DNA from: Hyphomicrobiales bacterium | GTDB taxonomy: Bacteria > Pseudomonadota > Alphaproteobacteria > Rhizobiales > Phreatobacteraceae | Length of the DNA: 37,195 bases | Direction: 5' to 3' | Assembly (NCBI GenBank): GCA_017304475.1 | Contig: JAFKKV010000052.1 | Span: 1 to 37,195, forward strand | In this document: positions 16,757 to 24,655 of the stretch, in pieces | Position numbering within the stretch: position 1 is the stretch's first letter | Layout: each line of letters begins with the position of its first letter | Position numbers and translations under genes: made by a program | The notes under the pieces: model-generated | Told to the model about the DNA's origin: nothing | Seen by the model: the letters and a program-made list of their open reading frames with translations, nothing else | Database searches by the model: none

Positions 16757-16807
16757 GCGGGCGAGTGGCGAGTGGCGAATAGGGGATGATGCCGCGCGCC
16801 TCGCGCA

Positions 16808-16866
16808 TCAACCCTCTCCCACGCCTTCGTGGGAGAGGGTGGCCGCGGCAGCGGCCGGGTGAGGGT
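16808..16866. repeat. REP-like two-hairpin repeat, family 1, copy b
   Basis: Perfect 13-bp stem ACCCTCTCCCACG / CGTGGGAGAGGGT around loop CCTT (16811-16840), then a second stem GGCCGC-GGCA-GCGGCC (16841-16856) and the tail GGGTGAGGGT. Paired in inverted orientation with the copy at 16924-16979. Confidence 0.8.
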
Positions 16867-16923
16867 GGCAGCGCCGGCCCGTGGCGTGCATTCCGGCCGG
16901 ACTCGATAGGCCGGCCTTCTTCA

Positions 16924-16979
16924 AACCCTCACCCGGCGCCTGACGGCGCCACCCTCTCCCGCAAGCGGGCGAGGGTTGA
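16924..16979. repeat. REP-like two-hairpin repeat, family 1, copy c (inverted)
   Basis: Opposite orientation to copy b: AACCCTCACCCGG, stem GGCGCC-TGAC-GGCGCC (16935-16950), then ACCCTCTCCCGC-AA-GCGGGCGAGGGT (16951-16976, one mismatch). The pair is 57 bp apart, like a BIME-type composite in the gap 16757-17022, where no gene is supported. Confidence 0.78.
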
Positions 16980-17022
16980 CGCGCACCGCGCGTTTCGCTT
17001 CATCGCTATTCGCTATTCGGCC

Positions 17023-17484
17023 CTACGCTGCCGACACCGCGAAGCGCAGCGAGGCGGCGATCCGGTTCCATGCATTGATATTGGCGATCGCGGCGGTCAG
17101 GAAAGCCAGTTCGGTTTCGCTGAACTGTTCGCGCACGCTGGCATAGAGCGCATCGGTCGCGCCCAGGCCCGGATTGACGGTCAGCGCTTCGGTCCAGGCC
17201 AGCGCGGCCGTTTCGCGCGGCGAATAGATGCCGGCTTCCGCCCAGGCCGCGACCAGGTCGAGCTTGACGGCCGGCACGCCGGCCTTGCGCGCCAGATGCA
17301 GGTGATACTGGATGCAGAATGCGCAGCCATTGATCTGCGAGGCGCGCAATTTCAGAAGCTCGGTCAAGGCCTTGTCGAGACCGGAATCGTCGACGGCCTT
17401 GCCGAGCGCGGTCAGCGCCGCGCGGACGGCGGGGGCGATCGTGCCGTAGGCTTCATAACCGATACGGGGCGAGGATGCGGACAT
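17023..17484 (-). CDS. Carboxymuconolactone decarboxylase / AhpD-like peroxidase-family protein
   Basis: All-helical protein of 153 residues with the AhpD core CAFCIQYH (CX2CX3H) preceded by LLKLRASQING, typical of AhpD-like alkylhydroperoxidase reductases. These use the CXXC pair to reduce peroxides, or peroxidised partners, in the cytoplasm. The start at 17484 (MSASSPRIGYEAYG) is the first ATG after the divergent promoter region. The neighbouring divergent MarR gene suggests a regulator/target pair responding to oxidants or phenolic compounds. The actual substrate is unknown, and no peroxiredoxin gene is adjacent. Confidence 0.88.
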   Translation of the reverse strand: MSASSPRIGYEAYGTIAPAVRAALTALGKAVDDSGLDKALTELLKLRASQINGCAFCIQYHLHLARKAGVPAVKLDLVAAWAEAGIYSPRETAALAWTEALTVNPGLGATDALYASVREQFSETELAFLTAAIANINAWNRIAASLRFAVSAA

Positions 17485-17512
17485 GGCTGGCTCTTTTTGC
17501 GAATGACGAATA

Positions 17513-17549
17513 ATATCAGAACACGAACAACATATAAGAGCACTGATAT
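17513..17549. promoter_or_regulatory. Candidate MarR operator between divergent genes
   Basis: Inverted repeat ATATCAG (17513-17519) and CTGATAT (17543-17549), 23 bases apart, in the 66-bp gap between the AhpD-like and MarR genes. The right arm abuts the MarR start codon, a suitable position for autoregulation. Confidence 0.45.
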
Positions 17550-17550
17550 C

Positions 17551-18033
17551 ATGCGCAAGCCCGCCGGACCACCGCAGCCGCCCGAAGTCGGCGAGGGCAA
17601 ACGGGGCGAGGAAGGCTATCTCGGCTACCTGCTGCGCCAGGCGAGCGCCGCCCACCGGCTCAGGATGGAACGGGCACTGAGCCCGCTCGACGCCACGGCG
17701 CCGCAATTCCTCGTGCTCACCATGCTCGGTGCCTATCCGGGCCTGTCCAATGCCGATATCGCCCGCCTGACCATGCTGACCCCCCAGACGGTGAGCGTCA
17801 TCGTCGCCAATCTGACGCGGGTGGGCGCGGTCACCCGCAGGGCCCATGCCGTGCATGGCCGGATCCAGGAACTCGGCCTGTCCGAGACAGGCCAGACCTT
17901 GCTCGCACGGTGTCGCGAAGCGGTCCGGGATGCCGAGCAATACCTCTCCGAGGGGGTCTCCGAAGCCGATGAACGGGTGATCCGGCGCTGGCTGGTGGCG
18001 GTGGCGGTCGAGCCCGGGACCGACGGGGGCTGA
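17551..18033 (+). CDS. MarR family transcriptional regulator
   Basis: Winged-helix regulator of 160 residues with the MarR pattern: N-terminal dimerisation helix (GYLLRQASAAHRLRMERAL), PQFLVLTMLGAYPGLSNADIARL, recognition helix TPQTVSVIVANLTRVGAV, wing VHGRIQELGLSETGQTLL, and a C-terminal helix pair. The only cysteine lies in LLARCREAV, not at the N-terminal sensing position of OhrR, so organic-peroxide sensing of the OhrR type is unlikely. It probably represses the divergent AhpD-like gene and itself. The ATG at 17551 lies directly after the inverted repeat; no strong ribosome site is visible. Confidence 0.9.
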   Translation: MRKPAGPPQPPEVGEGKRGEEGYLGYLLRQASAAHRLRMERALSPLDATAPQFLVLTMLGAYPGLSNADIARLTMLTPQTVSVIVANLTRVGAVTRRAHAVHGRIQELGLSETGQTLLARCREAVRDAEQYLSEGVSEADERVIRRWLVAVAVEPGTDGG

Positions 18034-18048
18034 ACGCCGCCCGCGCTC

Positions 18049-20217
18049 TCAGTTCGTCCGGCCGCGCCGGAGATCGGCCTCGATGCGCAGGCCGGATCCG
18101 CCGCCGAGGCGCGCCCGGTAGACCTGCACGTTCTCCATCACGCGCTGCACGTAATTGCGCGTTTCGGTGAAGGGGATGCGCTCCACCCAGTCGATCGGAT
18201 CGACGCGCGGGTCACGCGGGTCGCCATAGGCCTGCACCCATTCGCGCACGCGGCTGCGGCCGGCATTATAGGCGGCGAAGGTCATGATGTAGCTGCCGTT
18301 GAACTCGGCCACCAGTTCACCGAGATGGGCGGCGCCGATCCGGGCGTTATAGGCGGGATCGCTGATCAGCCGGCCCTGGTCGAAGGCGACGCCATAGGTG
18401 CGCGCCGTCGCCCGGGCGGTGGCCGGCATCAGCTGCAGCAGGCCGCGCGCGCCGGCATGGCTGACGGCCCGCGGATCGAAGGTCGATTCCTGCCGTGCGA
18501 TGGCATAGACCACGGCGCGATCGACCTCCGGCCCGACATGGGCATATTGCGGAATGCCGATGGTCGGGAAGGCGTGGATGTCGAAGGGCAGGCCGCGATT
18601 ATTGGCGAGCTTGCCGAGGATCAGCACGCCCTTGGCGTCATTGTTGCGGGCGGCGACTTCGGCCGCCGCATGCAATTGCCCGGTATCCATGGCGCGCAGC
18701 CCGAGATCGGCCAGGATGGCACGGGCCAGATCCTGTTCGCCGAGCTGGTAGAGCATGCTCAGCGCCCGGGCCGACGGTCCGCGCACCGGCGTGGCCTCTA
18801 CCGGCCGGCGGATCGGCAGGTCGTTCATCCCGAGCTTGGCGCGCGCCAACTGGCCGTAATAATGGGTCGGATGGCGTGCCGCGGCTTCGTAGGAGCGGCG
18901 CGCCTCGGCCTGCTGTCCCAGGGCCTCCTGGGCGCGCGCGACCCAGTAGAAGGCCCGCGACTGCGACATCGGCGTGTTCGAGGCATGGCGTGCCGCTTCG
19001 AAATGGCGCAGCGCGGTCGCGGGATCGTTGAGGAAGCGCAGCGCCAGCCAGCCGCAATGGAACTCGGCCTCGACCCGCGCCGAGCCCTCGCGGACCGAAT
19101 GGGTCGAGGCGACGCGATAGGCGGTGCGGGCATCGCCGGCGTCGAGCAGCTTGCGCACCATGACGCGCCGCTCGGTCCACCAGTCCTCGGGGCTGCCAAG
19201 CACCGCCGGGTCGCGCGGCGCGGCGATCAGGACGGCGGCGGCCTCCTGGGCCCGGTCCTCGCGGCGCAGCCACTGCGCCTTGGCGAAGAGATAGGCGGGA
19301 TCCTGATGCAGCGAAGCCGGAACCTGGGCGAGCAGGGCGCCGCCATTGGCGCGGCGCGCGCCGATGGCGAGGAAGGCCCGGGCGAGCGGCACCTGGCCGC
19401 CGCCCAGGCGCTGGGCCGCGCGCATGGCGGTGCCCTCCTGGTCGGCATGCAGCATGCGGTCGAGACGGGCCTTGTGATCGGCCTGGGTCAGGACCGAGCC
19501 GAAGGCGGTCAGCAGGGTCTGCTCGGTATCGGCGGAAAGGTCGTCGCGCCGCCAGATGTCGCGCGCCAGGCGATTGCCGCGCTCGGCATCGCCGCCGCGC
19601 TTCAGCGCCATGGCCAGCGCGATCTTGCCCTTGGCCGAATTCGGCTGGCGGGTTGCATAGAAGGCGCGCACCGTCGTCGCGTCGAGATTTTCTTCCAGCA
19701 GCGCGCCTTCCGCGCGCATGCGGATGCGCTGCGAGGCGGGAAAGCCGGGATTGGCCTGCAGGAAGGCCGACAGGCGGGCGAAGCCAACCCCTTCATTGGA
19801 ACGGAGAATGACCCATTCGGCGATCGCCCGCGAAATCGGGTCGGTCAAGGCATTGCGGCCGGCGGTCGCCTGGTCGACCCGGCCGGCCTTGGCGGCGGTG
19901 ATCACCCGGCCAAGCGCCGCGACATCGGCCTGGCCGCCGCCGTCACCTTGCGGGCGCCACGCCCGATCGGCCTGCGGGATCGAGCCGGTGACGGCCGGCG
20001 CGGTGGCGCGCGCCTCGACGATCGGCTGTTCCGCGGCCAAGGGCTCGGCCGCGGCTTGCTCGGCCTGCGCGGTCTCGGTCGCCCGCCGCTCCAGCAGATG
20101 CTGGGCGATATCGCCGTCGGTCGCCTGGGCACAGGCCGGGCCGGCCAGCGTCAGAACGCCGAGGGCAACCCTGGTCAGCAGAGCCAGACGCAAACGGGAA
20201 ACAGAGGTCGGCGCCAT
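18049..20217 (-). CDS. slt: Soluble lytic murein transglycosylase (Slt70-like)
   Basis: Periplasmic enzyme that cleaves the MurNAc-GlcNAc bond of peptidoglycan to give 1,6-anhydro ends. The 722 residues start with a signal peptide (MAPTSVSRLRLALLTRVALG, cleavage near ACA-Q), followed by a long superhelical region of alpha-helical repeats and a C-terminal SLT domain. The domain has catalytic Glu in ARQESTFDPRAVSHAGARG, then LLQLMPATA and MTFAAYNAGRSRVREW. The ATG at 20217 opens the signal peptide; the frame stays open upstream without protein-like sequence. In related genomes slt lies beside dapA; here a chromate transporter and LysR gene are set between them. Confidence 0.93.
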   Translation of the reverse strand: MAPTSVSRLRLALLTRVALGVLTLAGPACAQATDGDIAQHLLERRATETAQAEQAAAEPLAAEQPIVEARATAPAVTGSIPQADRAWRPQGDGGGQADVAALGRVITAAKAGRVDQATAGRNALTDPISRAIAEWVILRSNEGVGFARLSAFLQANPGFPASQRIRMRAEGALLEENLDATTVRAFYATRQPNSAKGKIALAMALKRGGDAERGNRLARDIWRRDDLSADTEQTLLTAFGSVLTQADHKARLDRMLHADQEGTAMRAAQRLGGGQVPLARAFLAIGARRANGGALLAQVPASLHQDPAYLFAKAQWLRREDRAQEAAAVLIAAPRDPAVLGSPEDWWTERRVMVRKLLDAGDARTAYRVASTHSVREGSARVEAEFHCGWLALRFLNDPATALRHFEAARHASNTPMSQSRAFYWVARAQEALGQQAEARRSYEAAARHPTHYYGQLARAKLGMNDLPIRRPVEATPVRGPSARALSMLYQLGEQDLARAILADLGLRAMDTGQLHAAAEVAARNNDAKGVLILGKLANNRGLPFDIHAFPTIGIPQYAHVGPEVDRAVVYAIARQESTFDPRAVSHAGARGLLQLMPATARATARTYGVAFDQGRLISDPAYNARIGAAHLGELVAEFNGSYIMTFAAYNAGRSRVREWVQAYGDPRDPRVDPIDWVERIPFTETRNYVQRVMENVQVYRARLGGGSGLRIEADLRRGRTN

Positions 20218-20375
20218 GAAACCGTCCTGATACGCAACACCGGATGGCCTCACCCCGCGGGCGAAATGCGGCCTTTGAGTGATCGTTTGTCGTTTGTTTT
20301 CCTTGACGAGTGCTGAACGGGCCGGGGGGCATCCGGTGAAACTGGTTAAGCGGGCGTTGACGATGAGCCCCGTGA

Positions 20376-20906
20376 TCAGACCTGGCCGAAGCCGGTCCAG
20401 CCGAGCAGCGCACCGGCGGCAAGGGCCCAGAGCGGGTGGATCCGTGTCTTGAAGGTGACCAGCGCGACGGCCGCGGTGATCGCCACCAGGATCCATTCAT
20501 GGTCGGTCGCCTGGGTGATCACCGCGGCGCTGGCCGAAACGAGCCCGACCGTCATGGGCACCAGCCCGGCCTGCACCGTGGCGCGCCACGGATTGTCCTT
20601 GAAGCGTTGCCAGAGACCCATGGCGATGCCTGTCACGATGGAGGACGGGCCGAATTTCGCCAGCGAGGTCACCAGCACGCCCTGCCAGCCGGCCACATGC
20701 CAGCCGACCAGGGTGACGATCATCATGTTCGGCCCGGGGGCGGCCTGCGCCACGGCGAACATGGTCGAGAACTCTCGCGCCGACATCCAATGATGGATGT
20801 CCACCACCTGCCGCTGCATCTCCGGCAGGATGGTATTGCCGCCGCCGAAGGCCAGCAGCGACAGCTGGGTGAAGATGACGGCGAGCGCGATCAGAACCGA
20901 TGTCAT
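20376..20906 (-). CDS. Chromate transporter, second half-size subunit
   Basis: CHR-family membrane protein of 176 residues with about five to six helices and the family signature AFGGGNTILPEMQRQVVD near the N-terminus, followed by APGPNMMIVTLVGW. Together with the preceding half it makes a complete short-chain CHR pair, exporting chromate in characterised systems, although many CHR proteins have untested substrates. The ATG at 20906 overlaps the stop of the first half (ATGA), giving coupled translation and presumably a 1:1 heterodimer. The 20218-20375 gap shows no terminator-like hairpin. Confidence 0.88.
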   Translation of the reverse strand: MTSVLIALAVIFTQLSLLAFGGGNTILPEMQRQVVDIHHWMSAREFSTMFAVAQAAPGPNMMIVTLVGWHVAGWQGVLVTSLAKFGPSSIVTGIAMGLWQRFKDNPWRATVQAGLVPMTVGLVSASAAVITQATDHEWILVAITAAVALVTFKTRIHPLWALAAGALLGWTGFGQV

Positions 20907-21505
20907 GGCCGGGCACTCCCCAGCCCCGAGGCGCGGACCCGGACGAACCAGGTCGCGAAAATGCTCAGCGGCGCGAGCGTCAGCATGGTCGGCAGCAAGG
21001 GCCAGCGCAGCACGGCGATGGCGATGAAACAGGCCAGCGCGACGACGATGCCCTCCGGCCGCTTGCGCAGCGGCCAGGCGATCTTGGCGGCCATCGAGAC
21101 GAGCAGGCCGGCCGCGGCCGCCGCGAGCCCCGCGAACATGTGCTGCACATGCGGGTCGCCCTGCAGATGCTCGGCGATGACGCCAAGCCCGATGACGATG
21201 ATCGAGGGGAAGGCGATCAGGCCGAGAATGGAGGCGAGAGCGCCCGGCAGGCCGCGGAATTTCAGGCCGATCGCAACCGACAGGTTGATGATATTGCCGC
21301 CGGGCAGGAACTGGCAGAGCCCGAGCAGGTCGGTGAACTCCTCCGCCGTCAGCCATTGCCGCCTTTCGACGATCATGGTGCGGGCCAGCGGCAGGACACC
21401 GCCGAAACCGGTCAGGCCGAGCCCGAGAAAGCCGAGAAACAGCGCGCCGACCGTTGGCGGTCCGGCCTGCGAATCGGCCTGAAGCTCCCTTGCCGTCACC
21501 GTCAT
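20903..21505 (-). CDS. Chromate transporter, first half-size subunit
   Basis: CHR-family half protein of 200 residues: a polar N-terminus, then LFLGFLGLGLTGFGGVLPLA, the ERRQWLTAEEFTDLLGLCQFLPGGN signature region (split over residues 47-71) and several further helices. In two-gene CHR systems the halves have opposite membrane topology and work as a heterodimer. The ATG at 21505 is the first of the frame. The operon is divergent from a LysR gene, the common arrangement for inducible transporters, so LysR is its likely regulator. Confidence 0.88.
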   Translation of the reverse strand: MTVTARELQADSQAGPPTVGALFLGFLGLGLTGFGGVLPLARTMIVERRQWLTAEEFTDLLGLCQFLPGGNIINLSVAIGLKFRGLPGALASILGLIAFPSIIVIGLGVIAEHLQGDPHVQHMFAGLAAAAAGLLVSMAAKIAWPLRKRPEGIVVALACFIAIAVLRWPLLPTMLTLAPLSIFATWFVRVRASGLGSARP

Positions 21506-21605
21506 CGTCGCGCTCCGTGCCCGGGCGCCCGTTTGCGACCGGGATTGTGGCTATCGACCTACTTCTCCTGATGGCCGCAGTCCAATATATGTTTTATGCG
21601 CCTGC

Positions 21606-21622
21606 CATATCGATGGGATATG
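21606..21622. promoter_or_regulatory. Inverted repeat at the LysR gene start
   Basis: CATATC (21606-21611), spacer GATGG, GATATG (21617-21622). It lies in the LysR/chromate intergenic region and covers the LysR ribosome site, a suitable place for autoregulation. Confidence 0.4.
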
Positions 21623-21625
21623 CCA

Positions 21626-22552
21626 ATGATCGACCTTCGCCAGCTTCGTTATTTCATCGCGGTCGCGGAGGAGGGCCATGTGACGCGGGCGGCGGAACGG
21701 CTCGGCATGCAGCAGCCGCCGCTCAGCCAGCAGATCCGCGCCATGGAGGCCGAAATCGGCGCCGTGCTGTTCCACCGCCTGCCGCGCGGCATGGCCCTGA
21801 CCGAAAGCGGCCAGGTGTTGCTCGAGGACGCCCGCGCCATCCTGGCCCAGGTCGAGCGCGCCATCGAGACGGCGCGCCGCGTCGCCCGCGGCGAAAGCGG
21901 CCGCATCGCGGTCGGCTTCACCAGTTCGGCGGCCTTCCATCCCTTCGTGCTGTCGGCGATTCGCGCTTTTGGCGATGCCGCGCCCGACGTGTCGCTCGCG
22001 CTGGAGGAGGGCGGCACGGTCGAACTCGTCGGCGCCCTGCGCAGCGGCCGGCTCGACGCAGCCTTCATCCGGGCGCCGGCGGGCGAGGCGGTCGGCATCG
22101 TGGTCGAACCGCTGCTCGAGGAGCCGATGCTGGCGGCCCTGCCGGCGCATCACCCCTTGGCCGGCCAAGGCCCGCGCGGAGCGCGGCCTGCCGGCCGCAT
22201 CGCTCTGGCCGATCTCGCCGGCGAAACCTTCATTCTCTACCGGCGGCCGACCGGGCCCGGGCTTTACGACGCCATCATCGCGGCCTGCCGCGCCGCCGGC
22301 TTCAGCCCGCGCATCGGCCAGGAAGCACCGCGCATGCCGTCGACCCTTAGCCTGGTCGCCGCCGGGCTCGGCGTCTCGATCATTCCCGCCTCCATGCGCC
22401 GCCTGGAGACCGAAGGCATCGCCTATCTCGGCCTGACCGACGCACCGGACCTGGTGGCGCCGCTGCACCTGGCCTATCGGGCCGGAGAGCTCTCCGCCGC
22501 CTGCAGGAGGCTGGTCACTCAGGTGCGGCAAATGGCGGCGGACGAGGGTTGA
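21626..22552 (+). CDS. LysR family transcriptional regulator
   Basis: DNA-binding regulator of 308 residues. The N-terminal HTH (MIDLRQLRYFIAVAEEGHVT, then RAAERLGMQQPPLSQQIRAME) is typical LysR. A linker helix and a periplasmic-binding-protein-like sensor domain (about 90-300) follow, including GRIAVGFTSSAAFHPFVL and SLVAAGLGVSIIPASM. Effector unknown; sequence resembles the BenM/CatM-type half of the family in general style only. ATG 21626 is chosen with GGGAT about seven bases before it; the ATG at 21620, two codons earlier, is equally open. Divergent from the chromate transporter genes, so probably their regulator. Confidence 0.9.
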   Translation: MIDLRQLRYFIAVAEEGHVTRAAERLGMQQPPLSQQIRAMEAEIGAVLFHRLPRGMALTESGQVLLEDARAILAQVERAIETARRVARGESGRIAVGFTSSAAFHPFVLSAIRAFGDAAPDVSLALEEGGTVELVGALRSGRLDAAFIRAPAGEAVGIVVEPLLEEPMLAALPAHHPLAGQGPRGARPAGRIALADLAGETFILYRRPTGPGLYDAIIAACRAAGFSPRIGQEAPRMPSTLSLVAAGLGVSIIPASMRRLETEGIAYLGLTDAPDLVAPLHLAYRAGELSAACRRLVTQVRQMAADEG

Positions 22553-22795
22553 AGCCGCCGGATCGGCGTCGCATATGGCACGGTGATGGAAGAGCCGCGA
22601 ATTCCTCATGGGATTTTTATCGGCTTGTCGTGTATTTCCTGACCCGTTGGTCCAGTGACGAGGCGCCGTCAGCCATGCGAAAATACCGCCCCGCTTGACG
22701 TCCGGGCCGTCACAAGGCTTTGTGTCCGACCTTTCGTGCGTGGCGACCAGCCGCGCTATTCCGTGCTAACTCATCCACGTTCGGGAGAACGTTTC

Positions 22796-23683
22796 ATGTC
22801 CGCCGCTCTGTTCAAGGGGTCGATGCCCGCGCTCGTCACGCCGTTTTCCAATGGCAAGCTCGACGAGAAAGCGTTTCGCGCCCATGTGAACTGGGTGATC
22901 GCGGAAGGCTCCCACGGCATCGTGCCGGTCGGCACCACGGGTGAAAGCCCGACGCTCACCCATGACGAGCACAAGCAGGTCATCATCTGGGCGATCGAGG
23001 AGGCCCGGGGCCGGGTGCCGGTCATCGCCGGAGCCGGCTCCAACAATACGGTCGACGCGATCGAATTCTCGCAGCATGCCGAGAAGGCCGGCGCGCAGGG
23101 GCTGCTGCATGTCACCCCCTATTACAACAAGCCGAACCAGGAAGGGCTCTATCAGCACTTCAAGGCGATCGCCGAAGCGACCTCCCTGCCGATCCTGATC
23201 TACAACATCCCGCCGCGCTCGGTGATCGACATGACGGTCGAGACCATGGGCCGACTCGCCAGGATCAAGAATATCGTCGGGGTCAAGGATGCCACCGCCA
23301 AGCTCGACCGGGTTTCGGCCCAGCGCGAGGTTTGCGGCCCCGACTTCATTCAGCTGTCGGGCGAGGACGGCACGGCGCTGGCCCATATGGCCCATGGCGG
23401 CCACGGCTGCATTTCGGTGACCGCCAATGTCGCGCCCAGGCTCTGCGCCGATTTCCAGAACGCCTGTCTCGCGGGCGATTACAAGACCGCGCTGAAGCTG
23501 CAGGACAAGCTGTTCCCGCTGCATCAGGCGCTGTTCGTCGAACCCAACCCCGCCCCCTCCAAGGCGGCGCTGGCCATGCTCGGCCGCATGTCCGAGGAAA
23601 CCCGCCTGCCGATGGTTCCGGTCACCGCCGCGACCAAGGAGGCCCTGAAGGCAGCACTCGTGCATGCCGGCCTGATGAACTGA
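22796..23683 (+). CDS. dapA: 4-hydroxy-tetrahydrodipicolinate synthase
   Basis: First committed step of lysine and meso-diaminopimelate synthesis: condenses pyruvate with aspartate semialdehyde in the cytoplasm. The 295 residues have Thr47/Thr48 in GTTGESPTL, TPYYNKPNQEG, Tyr136 and Arg141 in YNIPPRSV, and the Schiff-base Lys164 in GVKDAT. All residues known from E. coli DapA are in place. The ATG at 22796 follows GGGAG at 22783-22787. The stop overlaps the smpB start by one base (TGATG), so both are on one transcript. The 22553-22795 gap holds a weak TTGACG at 22695, but no convincing -10. Confidence 0.96.
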   Translation: MSAALFKGSMPALVTPFSNGKLDEKAFRAHVNWVIAEGSHGIVPVGTTGESPTLTHDEHKQVIIWAIEEARGRVPVIAGAGSNNTVDAIEFSQHAEKAGAQGLLHVTPYYNKPNQEGLYQHFKAIAEATSLPILIYNIPPRSVIDMTVETMGRLARIKNIVGVKDATAKLDRVSAQREVCGPDFIQLSGEDGTALAHMAHGGHGCISVTANVAPRLCADFQNACLAGDYKTALKLQDKLFPLHQALFVEPNPAPSKAALAMLGRMSEETRLPMVPVTAATKEALKAALVHAGLMN

Positions 23684-24156
23684 TGGCGCCCAAGCAAGAC
23701 CCGAACATCAAGCTGATCGCCGACAACCGGCGCGGCCGTTACGACTATGAGATCATGGAGACCTTCGAGGCCGGCCTGTCGCTGACCGGCACCGAGGTGA
23801 AATCGTTGCGCGCCGCCAAGGCCACGATCGCCGAGAGCTATGCCGGGCCCTCGGGCGAGGAATTCTTCCTGTTCAACTGCAATATCCCGGAATATCTGCA
23901 GGCGAACCGCTTCAATCACGAGCCGCGCCGGCCGCGCCGGCTGCTGCTGCACAAGAAGGAAATCGCCAAGCTGATCGGCGGGGTCCAGCGCGAAGGCATG
24001 ACCGTCATTCCGTTGAAGCTCTATTTCAACCAGAAAGGCCGCGCCAAATTGCAGATCGCGCTCGCCCGCGGCAAGAAGCTGCACGACAAGCGCGAGAGCG
24101 AAAAGAAGCGCGACTGGCAGCGCGATCAGGCCCGCATCATGCGCGACCGGGGATAG
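23683..24156 (+). CDS. smpB: SsrA-binding protein
   Basis: Partner of tmRNA in trans-translation, which frees stalled ribosomes and tags incomplete proteins. The 157 residues have the beta-barrel core (FEAGLSLTGTEVKSLRAAKA; IPLKLYFNQKGRAKLQIALA) and the basic C-terminal tail (GKKLHDKRESEKKRDWQRDQ) that reads the empty mRNA channel. The ATG at 23683 overlaps the dapA stop. dapA-smpB is a conserved pair in Hyphomicrobiales. A tmRNA gene is not visible in the window. Confidence 0.96.
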   Translation: MAPKQDPNIKLIADNRRGRYDYEIMETFEAGLSLTGTEVKSLRAAKATIAESYAGPSGEEFFLFNCNIPEYLQANRFNHEPRRPRRLLLHKKEIAKLIGGVQREGMTVIPLKLYFNQKGRAKLQIALARGKKLHDKRESEKKRDWQRDQARIMRDRG

Positions 24157-24178
24157 GCGGAAGCCGGGGAGACAGCCG

Positions 24179-24562
24179 ATGCGGATCAAGCTCGACCATT
24201 GCGTGATCCATGTCGGCGACTGGGCAAGGTCCAACGCCTTCTATCGCGACGTGCTCGGCGCCGAGATCATCACGCGCGGAGCGGGCTTCGCTTATCGCTT
24301 CGGCGACACCCAGCTCAACTGCCATGGCCCGGGCGTCGAGGCGACGCCGGTGGCCAGGCTGCCGGTGCAGCCGGGCAATTCCGATCTCTGTTTCGAATGG
24401 GACGGGCCGATCGACGGCGCGGTCGCTCATCTCGCGCGCCATCAGGTGGTCGTCGAACTCGGCCCGGTCGCGCGCAACGGCGCAAAGGGGGCTGGGACAA
24501 GTGTCTATTTCCGTGATCCCGACGGGTCACTGATGGAATTCATGAGCTATTCCAAGCCATAA
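24179..24562 (+). CDS. VOC (glyoxalase/bleomycin resistance) superfamily protein
   Basis: Vicinal-oxygen-chelate fold protein of 127 residues with two beta-alpha-beta-beta-beta units. The first opens with RIKLDHCVIHVGDWARSNAF, with candidate metal ligand His7. The second ends in FRDPDGSLMEFMSY, with candidate ligand Glu120. This family includes glyoxalases, dioxygenases, and fosfomycin- or bleomycin-resistance proteins; the reaction cannot be decided. It follows smpB after 22 bp with a purine-rich GGGGAGA before the ATG, so it is probably on the dapA-smpB transcript. Confidence 0.85.
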   Translation: MRIKLDHCVIHVGDWARSNAFYRDVLGAEIITRGAGFAYRFGDTQLNCHGPGVEATPVARLPVQPGNSDLCFEWDGPIDGAVAHLARHQVVVELGPVARNGAKGAGTSVYFRDPDGSLMEFMSYSKP

Positions 24563-24655
24563 AGCGGCTTTTCTCATGTGAAATATGCGGCCCGACGACG
24601 ACGATTGCGTCGATGCGGGCAGCGCCAGGCCGCTCCCCGCATCGCGCAAGGGGAC

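Noticed and set aside
15202..16782. A 526-codon plus-strand frame overlapping the EAL gene
   Set aside because: Arg-rich frameshifted reading of the EAL gene, with no motif; the EAL catalytic residues are in the other frame.
17551..18033. MarR protein as an OhrR organic-peroxide sensor
   Set aside because: The N-terminal reactive cysteine is absent; the single Cys lies in the C-terminal helical part.
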